A stretch of 64,000 nt of DNA from positions 434,001-498,000 of the forward strand of contig NZ_QUMT01000001.1 in NCBI RefSeq assembly GCF_003387155.1. Reading direction: 5' to 3'. The notes beneath the pieces are model-generated. The model saw nothing but the letters and a program-made list of their open reading frames with translations, was not told the DNA's origin and searched no databases. Numbering within the stretch: the first letter of the stretch is position 1; each line of letters starts with the position of its first letter. This DNA comes from Roseateles depolymerans. Lineage in GTDB: Bacteria > Pseudomonadota > Gammaproteobacteria > Burkholderiales > Burkholderiaceae_C. This document shows positions 1 through 7,729 of this stretch, one piece after another. The position numbers and the translations under genes were made by a program.

Positions 1-213
1 GACTGGATGGTCAGCGGCGTGACGCTGCCCCGCCCCGACGCCAAGTGTGATGCCAGCGTCATTGACCGCAACGTCGAACTGAGCCGCAAGCTCAAGGTCA
101 ACGGCACGCCGGCCATCGTCTTCGAGGACGGCACCCGCGCACCGGGCGCCCTGAGCGCCGACCAGCTCGAGCAGCGCCTGCAGACCCAGACCACCGGCGC
201 GGCCAAGTCCTGA
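1..213 (+). CDS. dsbC: Thiol:disulfide interchange protein DsbC, C-terminal end (partial)
   Basis: Only the last 70 residues are in the window; the reading frame is open from base 1. The visible part matches the end of the thioredoxin-fold domain of DsbC-type periplasmic disulfide isomerases: a Cys in DAKCD, then KVNGTPAIVFEDGT with the cis-proline loop TPA, then a closing helix (SADQLEQRL). The CXXC active site and dimerisation domain lie upstream of the window. DsbC rearranges wrong disulfides in periplasmic proteins. Family assignment is good; DsbC versus the related DsbG cannot be fully settled from this fragment. Confidence 0.8.
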   Translation, partial: DWMVSGVTLPRPDAKCDASVIDRNVELSRKLKVNGTPAIVFEDGTRAPGALSADQLEQRLQTQTTGAAKS

Positions 214-240
214 TCGATCGGCGCCAGATCGATCGGCACC
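212..240. repeat. Two direct copies of a 15-bp unit
   Basis: GATCGATCGGCGCC at 212 and GATCGATCGGCACC at 227 are near-identical copies in direct tandem, overlapping the dsbC stop codon. No function is evident. Confidence 0.6.
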
Positions 241-277
241 GCCTCGCGCCACCGACTCTCCTTTGCTCTTTGGATCC

Positions 278-724
278 ATGAACGAACGCACCGTGCTTCC
301 TCCCAACCCCGTCGCGCTGAGACTGGGCTATGCGGGGCTGATTCCCTTTGTGCTGGGCACGATCCTGACCTGGCTCGTCCGCGACGAGGCGCATGTCTAC
401 GCCGTCCGGGGCCTGACCAACTATGCGGCGGTGATCGTCTCCTTCCTGGGCGCCATCCACTGGGGCCTGGCCTTCCGGCAATCCATCCCTTCTCCCAGTC
501 CTTATGTCTGGGGTGTGGTGCCGTCGCTGGTGGCCTGGGTCGCCTCGATGATGCAGCCCGATGCCGGACTGGTGGTGCACGGTGTGATGCTGATCGTCTG
601 CTATCTGGTGGACCGTCGCCTCTATCCGGCCATGGGCGCCGGCGCCTGGCTGACGCTGCGCTTCCGATTGAGCGCGGTGGCGGCGCTGTGCTGCTTCCTT
701 GCGGCCCAGGCGACTCTCTTTTGA
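278..724 (+). CDS. DUF3429 family integral membrane protein
   Basis: A 148-residue protein that is almost entirely membrane-embedded, with about five hydrophobic segments: near residues 15-33, 48-68, 78-95, 100-118 and the extreme C-terminus. The YAAVIVSFLGAIHWGLA stretch is typical of DUF3429 proteins. No catalytic motif is seen. The ATG at 278 is preferred over a TTG at 263 because the protein then starts MNERTV just before the first membrane segment. Function is unknown. It stands alone between dsbC and the M61 peptidase gene. Confidence 0.7.
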   Translation: MNERTVLPPNPVALRLGYAGLIPFVLGTILTWLVRDEAHVYAVRGLTNYAAVIVSFLGAIHWGLAFRQSIPSPSPYVWGVVPSLVAWVASMMQPDAGLVVHGVMLIVCYLVDRRLYPAMGAGAWLTLRFRLSAVAALCCFLAAQATLF

Positions 725-811
725 AGCGCATTGAGCGACCGCTGGCGTGAGCGCCCATCGTCGCCTCGGGGACACCCCCCTCAAATAGAGCGACAGCCGC
801 CCATGCCGGTG

Positions 812-838
812 TTGATAGGCGCCAAGCCTTGGTAGGCT
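812..838 (+). promoter_or_regulatory. Possible promoter of the M61 peptidase gene, leaderless type
   Basis: TTGATA at 812 and TAGGCT at 833 are separated by 15 bp. The second hexamer ends 7 bp before the ATG at 846, and there is no purine-rich ribosome-binding site. The predicted transcript would start at or next to the start codon. The short spacer keeps confidence low. Confidence 0.3.
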
Positions 839-845
839 TGCCTCC

Positions 846-2582
846 ATGATCCAGTACCGTATTGCCATCGCAGACCTGCATGCCCACCGCTTCGAGGTGA
901 GCGTGACCGTGCCAGCACCCGCCGCGCGACAGGTGCTCAGCCTGCCCGTCTGGATCCCCGGCAGCTATCTGGTGCGGGAGTTCTCCCGCCATCTCGGACC
1001 GGTCACGGCCCGTCAGGGCAGTCGCGAACTCACGCCGCATCAGACGTCCAAGAACCGCTGGGAGTTCGATTGCAACGGCCGCGGCGCCCTGGTGGTGACC
1101 TATGCGGTCTATGCCTTCGACACCTCGGTGCGCGCGGCCTTCCTGGATGCACAGCGCGGCTTCTTCAATCCCACCAGCCTGTGCCTGCGGGTGCATGGCA
1201 AGGAGTCGCTGGTACATCGGCTGGAGCTGGTGGGACTGCCGGCCGGCTGGGACGTGGCGACCGCCATGACCCGCAGCGACAGCGGGCTGTATGAAGCGGC
1301 CGACTACGACGAGCTGGTGGACCATCCGTTCGAGCTGGGCCGCTTCTGGCGCGGCGAGTTCGTGGCGGGCGGAGTGCCCCATGAATTCGTGGTGTCCGGC
1401 GCGCTGCCGGTCATGGACGCGGACCGGCTGCTCAAGGACGCACAGCGGATCTGCGAAGCGCAGATGCATTTTTGGCACGGCCCCAAGGGCCGGCCGCCGA
1501 TGGACCGCTATGTCTTCCTGCTCAATGCCGTGGACGACGGCTATGGCGGCCTGGAGCACCGCGCCAGCACCGCGCTGATCGCGTCCCGCCGCGACCTGCC
1601 GCGCCTGGGCCAGCCGGAGATGAGCGACGGCTACGTGAAGCTGCTGGGCCTGATCAGCCACGAGTACTTCCACACCTGGAACGTCAAGCGGCTGCGTCCG
1701 GACGTCTTCGCCCGCTACGACTACGACCAGGAGAACTACACCCGGCTGCTGTGGTTCTTCGAAGGCTTCACCTCCTATTACGACGATCTGTTCCTGGTGC
1801 GCAGCGGCCTGATCGATGAGCCGCGCTACCTGAAGCTGATCGGCCAGACCTTCACCCAGGTGCTGGGAGCGCCGGGCCGCAAGCATCAGAGCGTGGCCCA
1901 GTCCAGCTTCGAGGCCTGGACCAAGTACTACCGCCAGGACGAGAACGCGCCCAATGCGCTGGTGAGCTACTACGCCAAGGGCTCGATGGTGGCCCTGGCG
2001 CTGGACCTGACCCTGCGCAGCGCCGAACGCGCCAGCTCGCTGGACGACGTGATGCGCGCCTTGTGGCGCGAGTCCGCCGGCGGTCCGGTGAGCGAGGAAC
2101 GCATCTTCAGCCGAGTGGCCGAGCTAGGCGGGGAAGCGGTGTCGCAACTGCTGCAGCAATGGGTGGAGGGCTGCGACGACCTGCCGCTGCCGCCGCTGCT
2201 GGAGCGCCTGGGCGTGCGCTGGACCCACGACAAGCCCACCCTGGCCCAGCGACTGGGCCTGCGGGTGCAGGACACCGACGCAGGCCTGACCGTCAAGCAG
2301 GTGCTGCTTGAAAGCGCGGCGCTGGCCGCGGGCCTGAGTGCCGGCGACGAGATCGTAGCCTGCAACGGCTGGCGGGTGCACAAGCTGGACGACCTGATGC
2401 TCACGCTGGACCCGCAGCATCCGCAGGAGCTGCAGCTGCTGGTGGCGCGGGACCAGCGCATGCTCAACCTGACGCTGTCGCTGCCCCTGCAGGACAGCCT
2501 GGCGCGGCCGATCTGCCTGGGTGTGTTCGACAAGGCGCCTGCCCGCGCGCAAAGCCTGCGGCGTGCATGGCTGGGGGGCTGA
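846..2582 (+). CDS. M61 family metallopeptidase (glycyl aminopeptidase type) with PDZ domain
   Basis: A 578-residue protein with an N-terminal beta-rich M61 domain, then the zinc metalloprotease motif HEYFHTWN at residues 272-279 (two His ligands and the catalytic Glu) and the downstream FFEGFTSYYDD that supplies the third ligand. A PDZ domain covers roughly residues 460-550 (GLTVKQVLLESAALAAGLSAGDEIVA). There is no signal peptide, so a cytoplasmic location is likely. The ATG at 846 has no Shine-Dalgarno sequence but a promoter-like hexamer just upstream. The next gene overlaps its 3' end by 16 bp, so they are probably co-transcribed. Family assignment is firm; the natural substrate is not known from sequence. 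Confidence 0.92.
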   Translation: MIQYRIAIADLHAHRFEVSVTVPAPAARQVLSLPVWIPGSYLVREFSRHLGPVTARQGSRELTPHQTSKNRWEFDCNGRGALVVTYAVYAFDTSVRAAFLDAQRGFFNPTSLCLRVHGKESLVHRLELVGLPAGWDVATAMTRSDSGLYEAADYDELVDHPFELGRFWRGEFVAGGVPHEFVVSGALPVMDADRLLKDAQRICEAQMHFWHGPKGRPPMDRYVFLLNAVDDGYGGLEHRASTALIASRRDLPRLGQPEMSDGYVKLLGLISHEYFHTWNVKRLRPDVFARYDYDQENYTRLLWFFEGFTSYYDDLFLVRSGLIDEPRYLKLIGQTFTQVLGAPGRKHQSVAQSSFEAWTKYYRQDENAPNALVSYYAKGSMVALALDLTLRSAERASSLDDVMRALWRESAGGPVSEERIFSRVAELGGEAVSQLLQQWVEGCDDLPLPPLLERLGVRWTHDKPTLAQRLGLRVQDTDAGLTVKQVLLESAALAAGLSAGDEIVACNGWRVHKLDDLMLTLDPQHPQELQLLVARDQRMLNLTLSLPLQDSLARPICLGVFDKAPARAQSLRRAWLGG

Positions 2583-3745
2583 GCCAGCGTCGCACCGCCC
2601 TCCTGGCGGCGCTGACGCTGCTGGTGGTGGTGCTGCATCTGGTCCTGCTGGGGGGCGCGCAGCAACTGCTGGGCACCTGGGCGCCGGACACGCCCGAGCC
2701 TGACCGGATCCAGGCCGTGTTCGTGCGGGCGCTGCAACCTGCCGCGCCGCCGCCGCCGATGGCCACGCGACCGCGGGGGACGGAAGGCACACCGGGGCCA
2801 GAGGCGGTCAAGGTCAAGCCGGGCCTGGCCGCGACCACCGGGGCGCCAGGGACCACACCGTCCCGCCTGTCGCCGCTTGAGACGCCAGCGCCGACGACGC
2901 AGGCGCCGCCTGACGCTCTGCAGTCTCCTGGGGCGCTCCAGTTGCCCGAGACGCCGGGCGACTATCAGCCCGGCATGGAATGGCCGCTGTCCACCGAGAT
3001 GCACTACCAGCTCACCGGCAACTACCGCGGCCCGGTGTACGGCCAGGCGCGGGTGCAGTGGCTGCGAGAGGGCGCGCATTACCAGGTGCATCTGGAAGCG
3101 AGCATCGGCCCGTCGTTCGCGCCGCTCATGACGCGTCGGCTGAGCAGCGACGGCATGATCGGCCCGGACGGGCTGATGCCGCGTCGTTTTGACGAAGTCA
3201 ACGGCGGCCTGGCCGGTGGCAATCGCAAGGTGTCGCTGCTGTTCGACGACGGCGGTGTGGTGCTGGCCAACGGGCAACGGTCGCCGCGGGAGGACAGCAC
3301 CCAGGACGCGGCCAGCCAGTTCGTGCAGTTGACCTGGATGTTCCTCACCGGGCGTCAGACGGCGCAGCCGGGCTGGCTGGTGCAGCTTCCGCTGGCACTG
3401 CCGCGCCGTGTGCATCTGTGGCGCTATGTGGTGCGCGACGCGCTGGAGACCGTGGACACGCCGATGGGCCCGCTGCAGGCCTGGCATGTCGATTCCGACA
3501 TGACCGACACCTGGGGCGACATGGAGACGGAGATGTGGCTGGCGCCGTCCTTGCAATACCTGCCGGTGCGCATCCGCATCTGGCAGAACCGCAGCAAGGA
3601 TGCGAGCAGCTACATCGACCTGACGCTGAAGGAAGCGCCGCTGCAGGCGATGCCGGCGGCCGCGCCTGCTTCCTCCCCCGCGTCCGGGTCGGAGTCCGCG
3701 TCGGCCAGCGTGGCGGGGCCCTCTGCGTCGCAGGTTGGGCGCTGA
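2567..3745 (+). CDS. DUF3108 domain protein with N-terminal membrane anchor
   Basis: A 392-residue protein. Residues 9-35 form one membrane segment (TALLAALTLLVVVLHLVLL), followed by a Pro/Ala-rich linker reminiscent of a periplasm-spanning TonB-like stretch. From about residue 125 a DUF3108 beta-rich domain begins at a YQPGMEWPL motif. The C-terminus is a low-complexity Ala/Ser tail of about 30 residues. It overlaps the peptidase gene by 16 bp, which suggests translational coupling. A periplasmic or envelope role is likely from topology; DUF3108 proteins have no assigned activity that I can verify here. Confidence 0.8.
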   Translation: MAGGLSQRRTALLAALTLLVVVLHLVLLGGAQQLLGTWAPDTPEPDRIQAVFVRALQPAAPPPPMATRPRGTEGTPGPEAVKVKPGLAATTGAPGTTPSRLSPLETPAPTTQAPPDALQSPGALQLPETPGDYQPGMEWPLSTEMHYQLTGNYRGPVYGQARVQWLREGAHYQVHLEASIGPSFAPLMTRRLSSDGMIGPDGLMPRRFDEVNGGLAGGNRKVSLLFDDGGVVLANGQRSPREDSTQDAASQFVQLTWMFLTGRQTAQPGWLVQLPLALPRRVHLWRYVVRDALETVDTPMGPLQAWHVDSDMTDTWGDMETEMWLAPSLQYLPVRIRIWQNRSKDASSYIDLTLKEAPLQAMPAAAPASSPASGSESASASVAGPSASQVGR

Positions 3746-3749
3746 GGGC

Positions 3750-3780
3750 TTGGGCGCAGGCGCCGCTCGTGGCGTAGCAT
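3750..3780 (+). promoter_or_regulatory. Possible promoter of the unknown gene at 3787, leaderless type
   Basis: TTGGGC at 3750 and TAGCAT at 3775 are 19 bp apart, and the second hexamer ends 6 bp before the ATG at 3787. No ribosome-binding site is visible. Part of this promoter lies inside or just after the stop codon of the preceding gene. Confidence 0.3.
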
Positions 3781-3786
3781 GCCGGC

Positions 3787-4200
3787 ATGTCCGCTCCCCA
3801 CCAACTCATCCTGTTCGAGCTGTCCATCCAAAGCAGCTACCTGAACAACACCGAAGCCCCGGCCACGGAAGACGCCTTCGACACCATCCAGTTCTTCGCC
3901 GCCGAAGGCCGGGCCTGGCGCATCAAGACCTTCGCCACCGACCAGGACGTGCACATCTGGGAGCTGGGTGCGGACGCTGTCGAGGACCTGGTCGAGCTGG
4001 CGGTCGGCGACACCGAAGCCCATTACGGCGATGTGCTGGAGGCCGGCTATGTGATGGCGTCCGAGACGGGCCTGGACGGACTGCGCGCCGAGCTCGATGC
4101 CCGGGAGCTGCCGGTGAACCTGAAAGAGACCTCCTTCGGCGCCGTGTTCTGGACGCCGCCTGGCTCGCAGTACCGTACGCAGTCGCGGCCGTCGGAGTAG
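3787..4200 (+). CDS. Hypothetical protein, 137 residues
   Basis: I do not recognise this family. The protein is acidic, soluble, without signal peptide or membrane segment, and has a regular alternation of strands and helices (HQLILFELSIQSSYL, AWRIKTFATDQDVHIWELG). Coding is supported by third-position GC bias like its neighbours, an ATG after a promoter-like hexamer, and a size that fits the gap between two real genes on the same strand. The 3' end reads QYRTQSRPSE. It is probably its own transcription unit. Confidence 0.6.
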   Translation: MSAPHQLILFELSIQSSYLNNTEAPATEDAFDTIQFFAAEGRAWRIKTFATDQDVHIWELGADAVEDLVELAVGDTEAHYGDVLEAGYVMASETGLDGLRAELDARELPVNLKETSFGAVFWTPPGSQYRTQSRPSE

Positions 4201-4313
4201 GCCGACCGCTGGACGACCGGCAGGTCGGCGAGGTGGGGAAGGCCTTAGCCGGCCTATAGTTGCCGCCATCAACGACGCCCATGGCGGACCACCGCCCCTC
4301 TGGAGACTTGCCC

Positions 4314-5126
4314 ATGACATCCCAGTCGATCACCGACGTGACCTTCGAGAACATCCTGGTGGAGATCGTCGGCAGCGGCGACCGCAAGACCGGTCTGATC
4401 CGCCTGAACCGGCCCAAGCAGCTCAATGCGCTGAGCGATCCGCTGATGGACGAGCTGGGCCGTGCGCTGCTGGCCTTCGATGCCGACGACGGCATCGGCT
4501 GCATCGTGCTGACCGGCAGCGAGCGCGCATTTGCCGCCGGCGCGGACATCCCCACCATGGCGCCGCACACCTTCATGAGCGCCTTCAAGAGCGGCCTGAT
4601 CTCCAAGAACTGGGAAACCATCCTGCAGGTGCGCAAGCCGGTGATCGGGGCGGTGGCTGGCTTTGCGCTGGGCGGCGGTTGCGAGCTGGCCATGATGTGC
4701 GACTTCATCATCGCCGCCGACACGGCCCGCTTCGGCCAGCCGGAGATCAAGCTGGGCATCATCCCCGGCGCGGGGGGCACCCAGCGTCTGCCGCGTGCGG
4801 TCAGCAAGAGCAAGGCCATGGACATGCTGCTCACCGCCCGGATGATGGATGCGGCCGAGGCCGAGCGGGCCGGGCTGGTGTCCCGCGTGGTGCCGGCTGA
4901 TCAGCTCATGAGCGAAGCGCTGGCGGCGGCGGAGACCATCAATGGTTTCAGCGGTCCGTCCACCATGCTCATCAAGGAACTGGTCAATCTGGCCTACCAG
5001 GGCCCGCTGACCGATGGCGTGGCCGTGGAGCGACGCTACTTCCACGCCCTGTTCGGCAGCGACGACCAGCGCGAGGGCATGGACGCCTTCCTGGCCAAAC
5101 GGGCGCCGTCCTTCAAGCACCGCTGA
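4314..5126 (+). CDS. Enoyl-CoA hydratase/isomerase family protein (crotonase fold)
   Basis: A 270-residue crotonase-superfamily protein. It has the CoA-binding oxyanion-hole segments (ERAFAAGADI near residue 65 and GFALGGGCELAMMCD near 115) and the loop FGQPEIKLGIIPGAGGTQRLPR, whose Glu residues are in the positions used by true enoyl-CoA hydratases. It likely hydrates trans-2-enoyl-CoA in fatty-acid beta-oxidation or a related degradation route. The ATG at 4314 follows GGAG at 4302; a TTG-started extension to 4260 would add 18 unlike residues. Two odd residues at the N-terminus do not affect the call. Exact substrate is not deducible. Confidence 0.92.
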   Translation: MTSQSITDVTFENILVEIVGSGDRKTGLIRLNRPKQLNALSDPLMDELGRALLAFDADDGIGCIVLTGSERAFAAGADIPTMAPHTFMSAFKSGLISKNWETILQVRKPVIGAVAGFALGGGCELAMMCDFIIAADTARFGQPEIKLGIIPGAGGTQRLPRAVSKSKAMDMLLTARMMDAAEAERAGLVSRVVPADQLMSEALAAAETINGFSGPSTMLIKELVNLAYQGPLTDGVAVERRYFHALFGSDDQREGMDAFLAKRAPSFKHR

Positions 5127-5164
5127 TCCGACGCACCGGGCGGACCTGACGCGCCCGGTGCCTG

Positions 5165-5218
5165 GCGCACTGGGCGGAGTAGGCGCGCTAGGCGGAGTAG
5201 GCGCGCTAGGCGGCGTTG
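5165..5218. repeat. Three tandem copies of an 18-bp unit
   Basis: Copies start at 5165, 5183 and 5201. The middle copy is GCGCGCTAGGCGGAGTAG; the outer two differ at one to three bases. The array is noncoding in the accepted annotation. Because the unit is a multiple of three, shadow frames read it as Gly/Ala or Pro repeats. Confidence 0.85.
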
Positions 5219-5316
5219 GCGGCCCCGGCGGACCCGGCGCGGCCCCGGCGGGCATGGCCCACCTGATCCTTGACGTCCGCCGGTATCACGCTCCGCCCGG
5301 CCGGGCGATTGTTGAC

Positions 5317-5332
5317 GATCCGTGAACGGATC
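5317..5332. promoter_or_regulatory. Palindrome GATCCGT-GA-ACGGATC upstream of the DUF4148 gene
   Basis: A perfect 7-bp inverted repeat with a 2-bp centre. It overlaps the end of a TTGACG hexamer (5312-5317), a typical place for a repressor operator. No matching -10 box at normal spacing is obvious, so the link to a promoter is inference. Confidence 0.4.
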
Positions 5333-5436
5333 TTTCCACCGCGGCTAGTGTTTCCCCTAGGGGGCGGCGCCTACAGTTCAATCCATGGACGACGCAAGGA
5401 GTGCGGAGTCCGGATGAACACCCGAGAGGAACCGCC

Positions 5437-5736
5437 ATGAACAAGTTTTCCGCCACCGCTCTGATCGCCGCTGCCCTGCTGAGCACCGGTGCCGCCTTTG
5501 CTGCTGACACCACCACCGCCCCGGCGGCCAAGACCCGCGCCGAAGTGCTGGCCGAGCTGCAAGCCGCCCGTGAATCCGGCGAAATCGCCGCCCTGAGCGC
5601 CGAGCAAGCCGGCGTGGGCGCCCTGAGCAACGGCGTCAGCGGCCCGTCCGCCAGCCAGATCGCCGCCAAGAAGGCTGCCGACAAGGCTGCCGTGGCCAAG
5701 AAGGGCGCTGCGTCGGAAGGCGTCGCCAGCAAGTAA
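5437..5736 (+). CDS. DUF4148 family small exported protein
   Basis: A 99-residue protein with a clear Sec signal peptide (NKFSATALIAAALLSTGAAFA, cleavage after AFA near residue 21). The mature part contains the DUF4148 core TRAEVLAELQAARESGE followed by an Ala/Lys-rich tail. Such small periplasmic proteins are abundant in Burkholderiales and have no assigned function. The ATG at 5437 has the ribosome-binding site GAGAGGAA about 8 bp upstream; the upstream in-frame ATG at 5401 would put charged residues before the signal peptide. A strong terminator follows at 5831. Confidence 0.85.
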   Translation: MNKFSATALIAAALLSTGAAFAADTTTAPAAKTRAEVLAELQAARESGEIAALSAEQAGVGALSNGVSGPSASQIAAKKAADKAAVAKKGAASEGVASK

Positions 5737-5830
5737 GCCGGCGCTCACAGCGCAACTGGAGCGCGCTCACCGGTCGGTCACCGGTCACAGGCGCCGCCCG
5801 AAGACGCTGCCACCCGCCCAAAAAAGAAAA

Positions 5831-5861
5831 AGCCGCTGAGGTTCGCCTCAGCGGCTTTTTT
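5831..5861. terminator. Strong intrinsic terminator, probably bidirectional
   Basis: A perfect 11-bp stem, AGCCGCTGAGG (5831-5841) with CCTCAGCGGCT (5846-5856), closes a TTCG tetraloop and is followed by a T run to 5861. An A-rich run at 5820-5831 supplies the U-tract for the opposite strand, so it can end both the DUF4148 transcript and the convergent lysS transcript. Confidence 0.92.
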
Positions 5862-5959
5862 GTGGACCTTTGCGGACCGTTCCGACCAGGGTGCAGCTGG
5901 GCTGCGCAGCCCGGGGCGGACCCGGTTCAGACCTGCTTCAAACCTGCTTTAGACCCGCC

Positions 5960-7504
5960 TTAGACCCGCTTCAGCGCCGGGAACAGGATGATGTCGCGGA
6001 TGGACGGGCTGTCCGTGATCAGCATCATCAGACGGTCGATGCCGATGCCGCAGCCGCCGGTGGGGGGCATGCCGTATTCCAGCGCACGGATGAAGTCGGC
6101 GTCAAAGAACATCGCTTCCTCGTCGCCAGCGTCCTTGTTGGCCACCTGGGCCTGGAAGCGGGCCGCCTGGTCTTCGGCGTCGTTCAGCTCGGAGAAGCCG
6201 TTGGCGTATTCACGACCTGTGATGAACAGCTCGAAGCGCTCGGTAATTGCCGGGTTGGCGTCCGATGCGCGGGCCAGCGGGGATACCTCCACCGGATAGT
6301 CGATGATGAACGTCGGCTCCCAGAGCTTTTCTTCCACCACGGCTTCGAACATGCCGAATTGCAGCTCCGGCAGGCTCCAGTGCTTGGGGGCTTCCTCTCC
6401 GTGGTGCTTGAGCTTGTCGCGCAGCACGGCGGCGTCGTCCGCCTCGGCGGCCGTCAGGCCCCCGTGTGCGATCAGCGAGTCCCGCACCGACAGGCGGGCG
6501 AAGGGCTTTTCCAGGTCCACCGGCTTGCCGGCGTAGCTGACCACGGCGCTGCCGGTGGCCGCACGCGCGGCATGACGCAGCACTTCCTCGGTGAAGTCCA
6601 TGAGCTCGTGATGCGTCCAGTAGGCCGCATAGAACTCCATCATGGTGAATTCAGGGTTGTGCCGGACGCTGATGCCTTCGTTGCGGAAGTTGCGGTTGAT
6701 CTCGAACACCCGCTCGAAACCGCCCACCACCAGCCGCTTCAGATACAGCTCCGGGGCGATGCGCAGGAACATTTCCTGGTCCAGCGCGTTGTGGTGGGTG
6801 ACGAACGGGCGGGCATTGGCGCCGCCCGGGATCGGGTGCAGCATCGGCGTTTCGACTTCCAGGAAGCCGTTGTCCACCATGAAGCTGCGGATGGACGACA
6901 CCGCCTTGGAGCGGGCCACGAAGCGGTCCCGGGCCTTGTCGTCGGTGATCAGGTCGACATAACGCTGGCGGTACTTCTGCTCCTGGTCCTGCATGCCGTG
7001 GAACTTGTCCGGCAGCGGGCGCAGGCTCTTGGTCAGCAGGCGCAGCGTGGTCACCTTCACCGACAGCTCGCCGGTGCGGGTGCGGAACAGCGTGCCTTCG
7101 GCGCCCAGGATGTCACCCAGGTCCATGTGCTTGAAGGCGTTGTAGACCTCCTCGCCCAGCGCGTCCTTGGAGAGGAACAGCTGGATGCGGCCGGTGGCGT
7201 CCTGCAGCGTGGCGAAACTCGCCTTGCCCATGATGCGCTTGAGCATCATCCGGCCGGCGACGCTGACCGGGACGGCCTTGGGCTCCAGCGTCTCGTTCGG
7301 CTCCTCGCCGTACTGCGACTGCAGCGGCTGGGCACGGTGCTGGGGCTTGAAATCGTTCGGGAAGGCGGCTTTGCCCTCAGCCTTGGCCTTGGCGCGGATG
7401 CCGGCGAGTTTCTCGCGGCGCTCGGCGATCAGTTGGTTCTCGTCTTGGGCAGGCTGGGCCTGTGCATCGGGCGCGGGGGAGGGGGCGTGGGGCTGGCTCA
7501 TCAT
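5960..7504 (-). CDS. lysS: Lysyl-tRNA synthetase, class II
   Basis: A 514-residue class II synthetase that charges tRNA-Lys with lysine in the cytoplasm. It has an N-terminal OB-fold anticodon-binding domain (about residues 70-170), class II motif 2 ([20 protein letters not shown]) and motif 3 ([15 protein letters not shown]) near the C-terminus, and the usual length. The first 30 residues are a Pro/Ala/Gln-rich leader ahead of the conserved [13 protein letters not shown] helix. Two adjacent ATG codons at 7504 and 7501 are both possible. It is divergent from glycan cluster 1 and shares the promoter region at 7526-7553. Confidence 0.97.
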   Translation of the reverse strand: MMSQPHAPSPAPDAQAQPAQDENQLIAERREKLAGIRAKAKAEGKAAFPNDFKPQHRAQPLQSQYGEEPNETLEPKAVPVSVAGRMMLKRIMGKASFATLQDATGRIQLFLSKDALGEEVYNAFKHMDLGDILGAEGTLFRTRTGELSVKVTTLRLLTKSLRPLPDKFHGMQDQEQKYRQRYVDLITDDKARDRFVARSKAVSSIRSFMVDNGFLEVETPMLHPIPGGANARPFVTHHNALDQEMFLRIAPELYLKRLVVGGFERVFEINRNFRNEGISVRHNPEFTMMEFYAAYWTHHELMDFTEEVLRHAARAATGSAVVSYAGKPVDLEKPFARLSVRDSLIAHGGLTAAEADDAAVLRDKLKHHGEEAPKHWSLPELQFGMFEAVVEEKLWEPTFIIDYPVEVSPLARASDANPAITERFELFITGREYANGFSELNDAEDQAARFQAQVANKDAGDEEAMFFDADFIRALEYGMPPTGGCGIGIDRLMMLITDSPSIRDIILFPALKRV

Positions 7505-7525
7505 GAACTCGTTGAAGCTGGCGGC

Positions 7526-7553
7526 ATTTTAAGTGGTCATAGGCCCTTAAAAT
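7526..7553. promoter_or_regulatory. Divergent promoter core: inverted repeat giving a TAAAAT -10 on each strand
   Basis: ATTTTAAG (7526-7533) and CTTAAAAT (7546-7553) form a perfect 8-bp inverted repeat with a 12-bp spacer, an AT-rich island in GC-rich DNA. Read leftward it gives a -10 about 20 bp before lysS. Read rightward it gives a -10 for the glycan cluster 1 transcript, which would start near 7560 and carry a leader of about 170 nt. The -35 boxes are weak on both strands. Confidence 0.5.
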
Positions 7554-7613
7554 TTGCCGCTTGGCCCGTCCGTCGGCATTTGGTCGCCTGGCGGGCCCCT
7601 TGATGGACTGTTC

Positions 7614-7632
7614 CAGACCCCGGAAGGGTCTG
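7614..7632 (+). promoter_or_regulatory. Hairpin in the leader of glycan cluster 1
   Basis: CAGACCC (7614-7620) and GGGTCTG (7626-7632) pair perfectly around CGGAA and are followed by TTTCGATCTTGTT. It lies in the predicted leader, about 100 nt before the first gene. It could be an attenuator or pause element; the T run is interrupted, so it is not a clear terminator. Confidence 0.4.
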
Positions 7633-7729
7633 TTTCGATCTTGTTCGTGCGTGCCTGGCGCTGTCGTCGCAGGCGTGCGCGGTATTCGTCGCGTTGTGGC
7701 GTCGCGTTGTGTCGTCGATTGTGCTGTTT

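Larger units (their letters stand above)
5127..5436 (+). other. Gene-free stretch with tandem repeat and palindrome
   Basis: 310 bp between the enoyl-CoA hydratase gene and the DUF4148 gene. It holds an 18-bp tandem repeat (5165-5218), a GC-rich run to about 5270, a TTGACG hexamer at 5312 followed at once by a 7-2-7 palindrome (5317-5332), and then the leader of the DUF4148 gene with a GAGAGGAA ribosome-binding site near 5424. No convincing open frame is seen in it. Confidence 0.6.

Noticed and set aside
5870-7603. 577-residue open frame on the plus strand opposite lysS
   Set aside because: It is a GC-rich shadow of lysS: low complexity His/Gln/Arg/Gly content, no domain, no ribosome-binding site, and lysS is certain.
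7560-7729. ops/JUMPstart element for RfaH control before cluster 1
   Set aside because: No GGCGGTAG octamer found; only a partial GCGGTA match.
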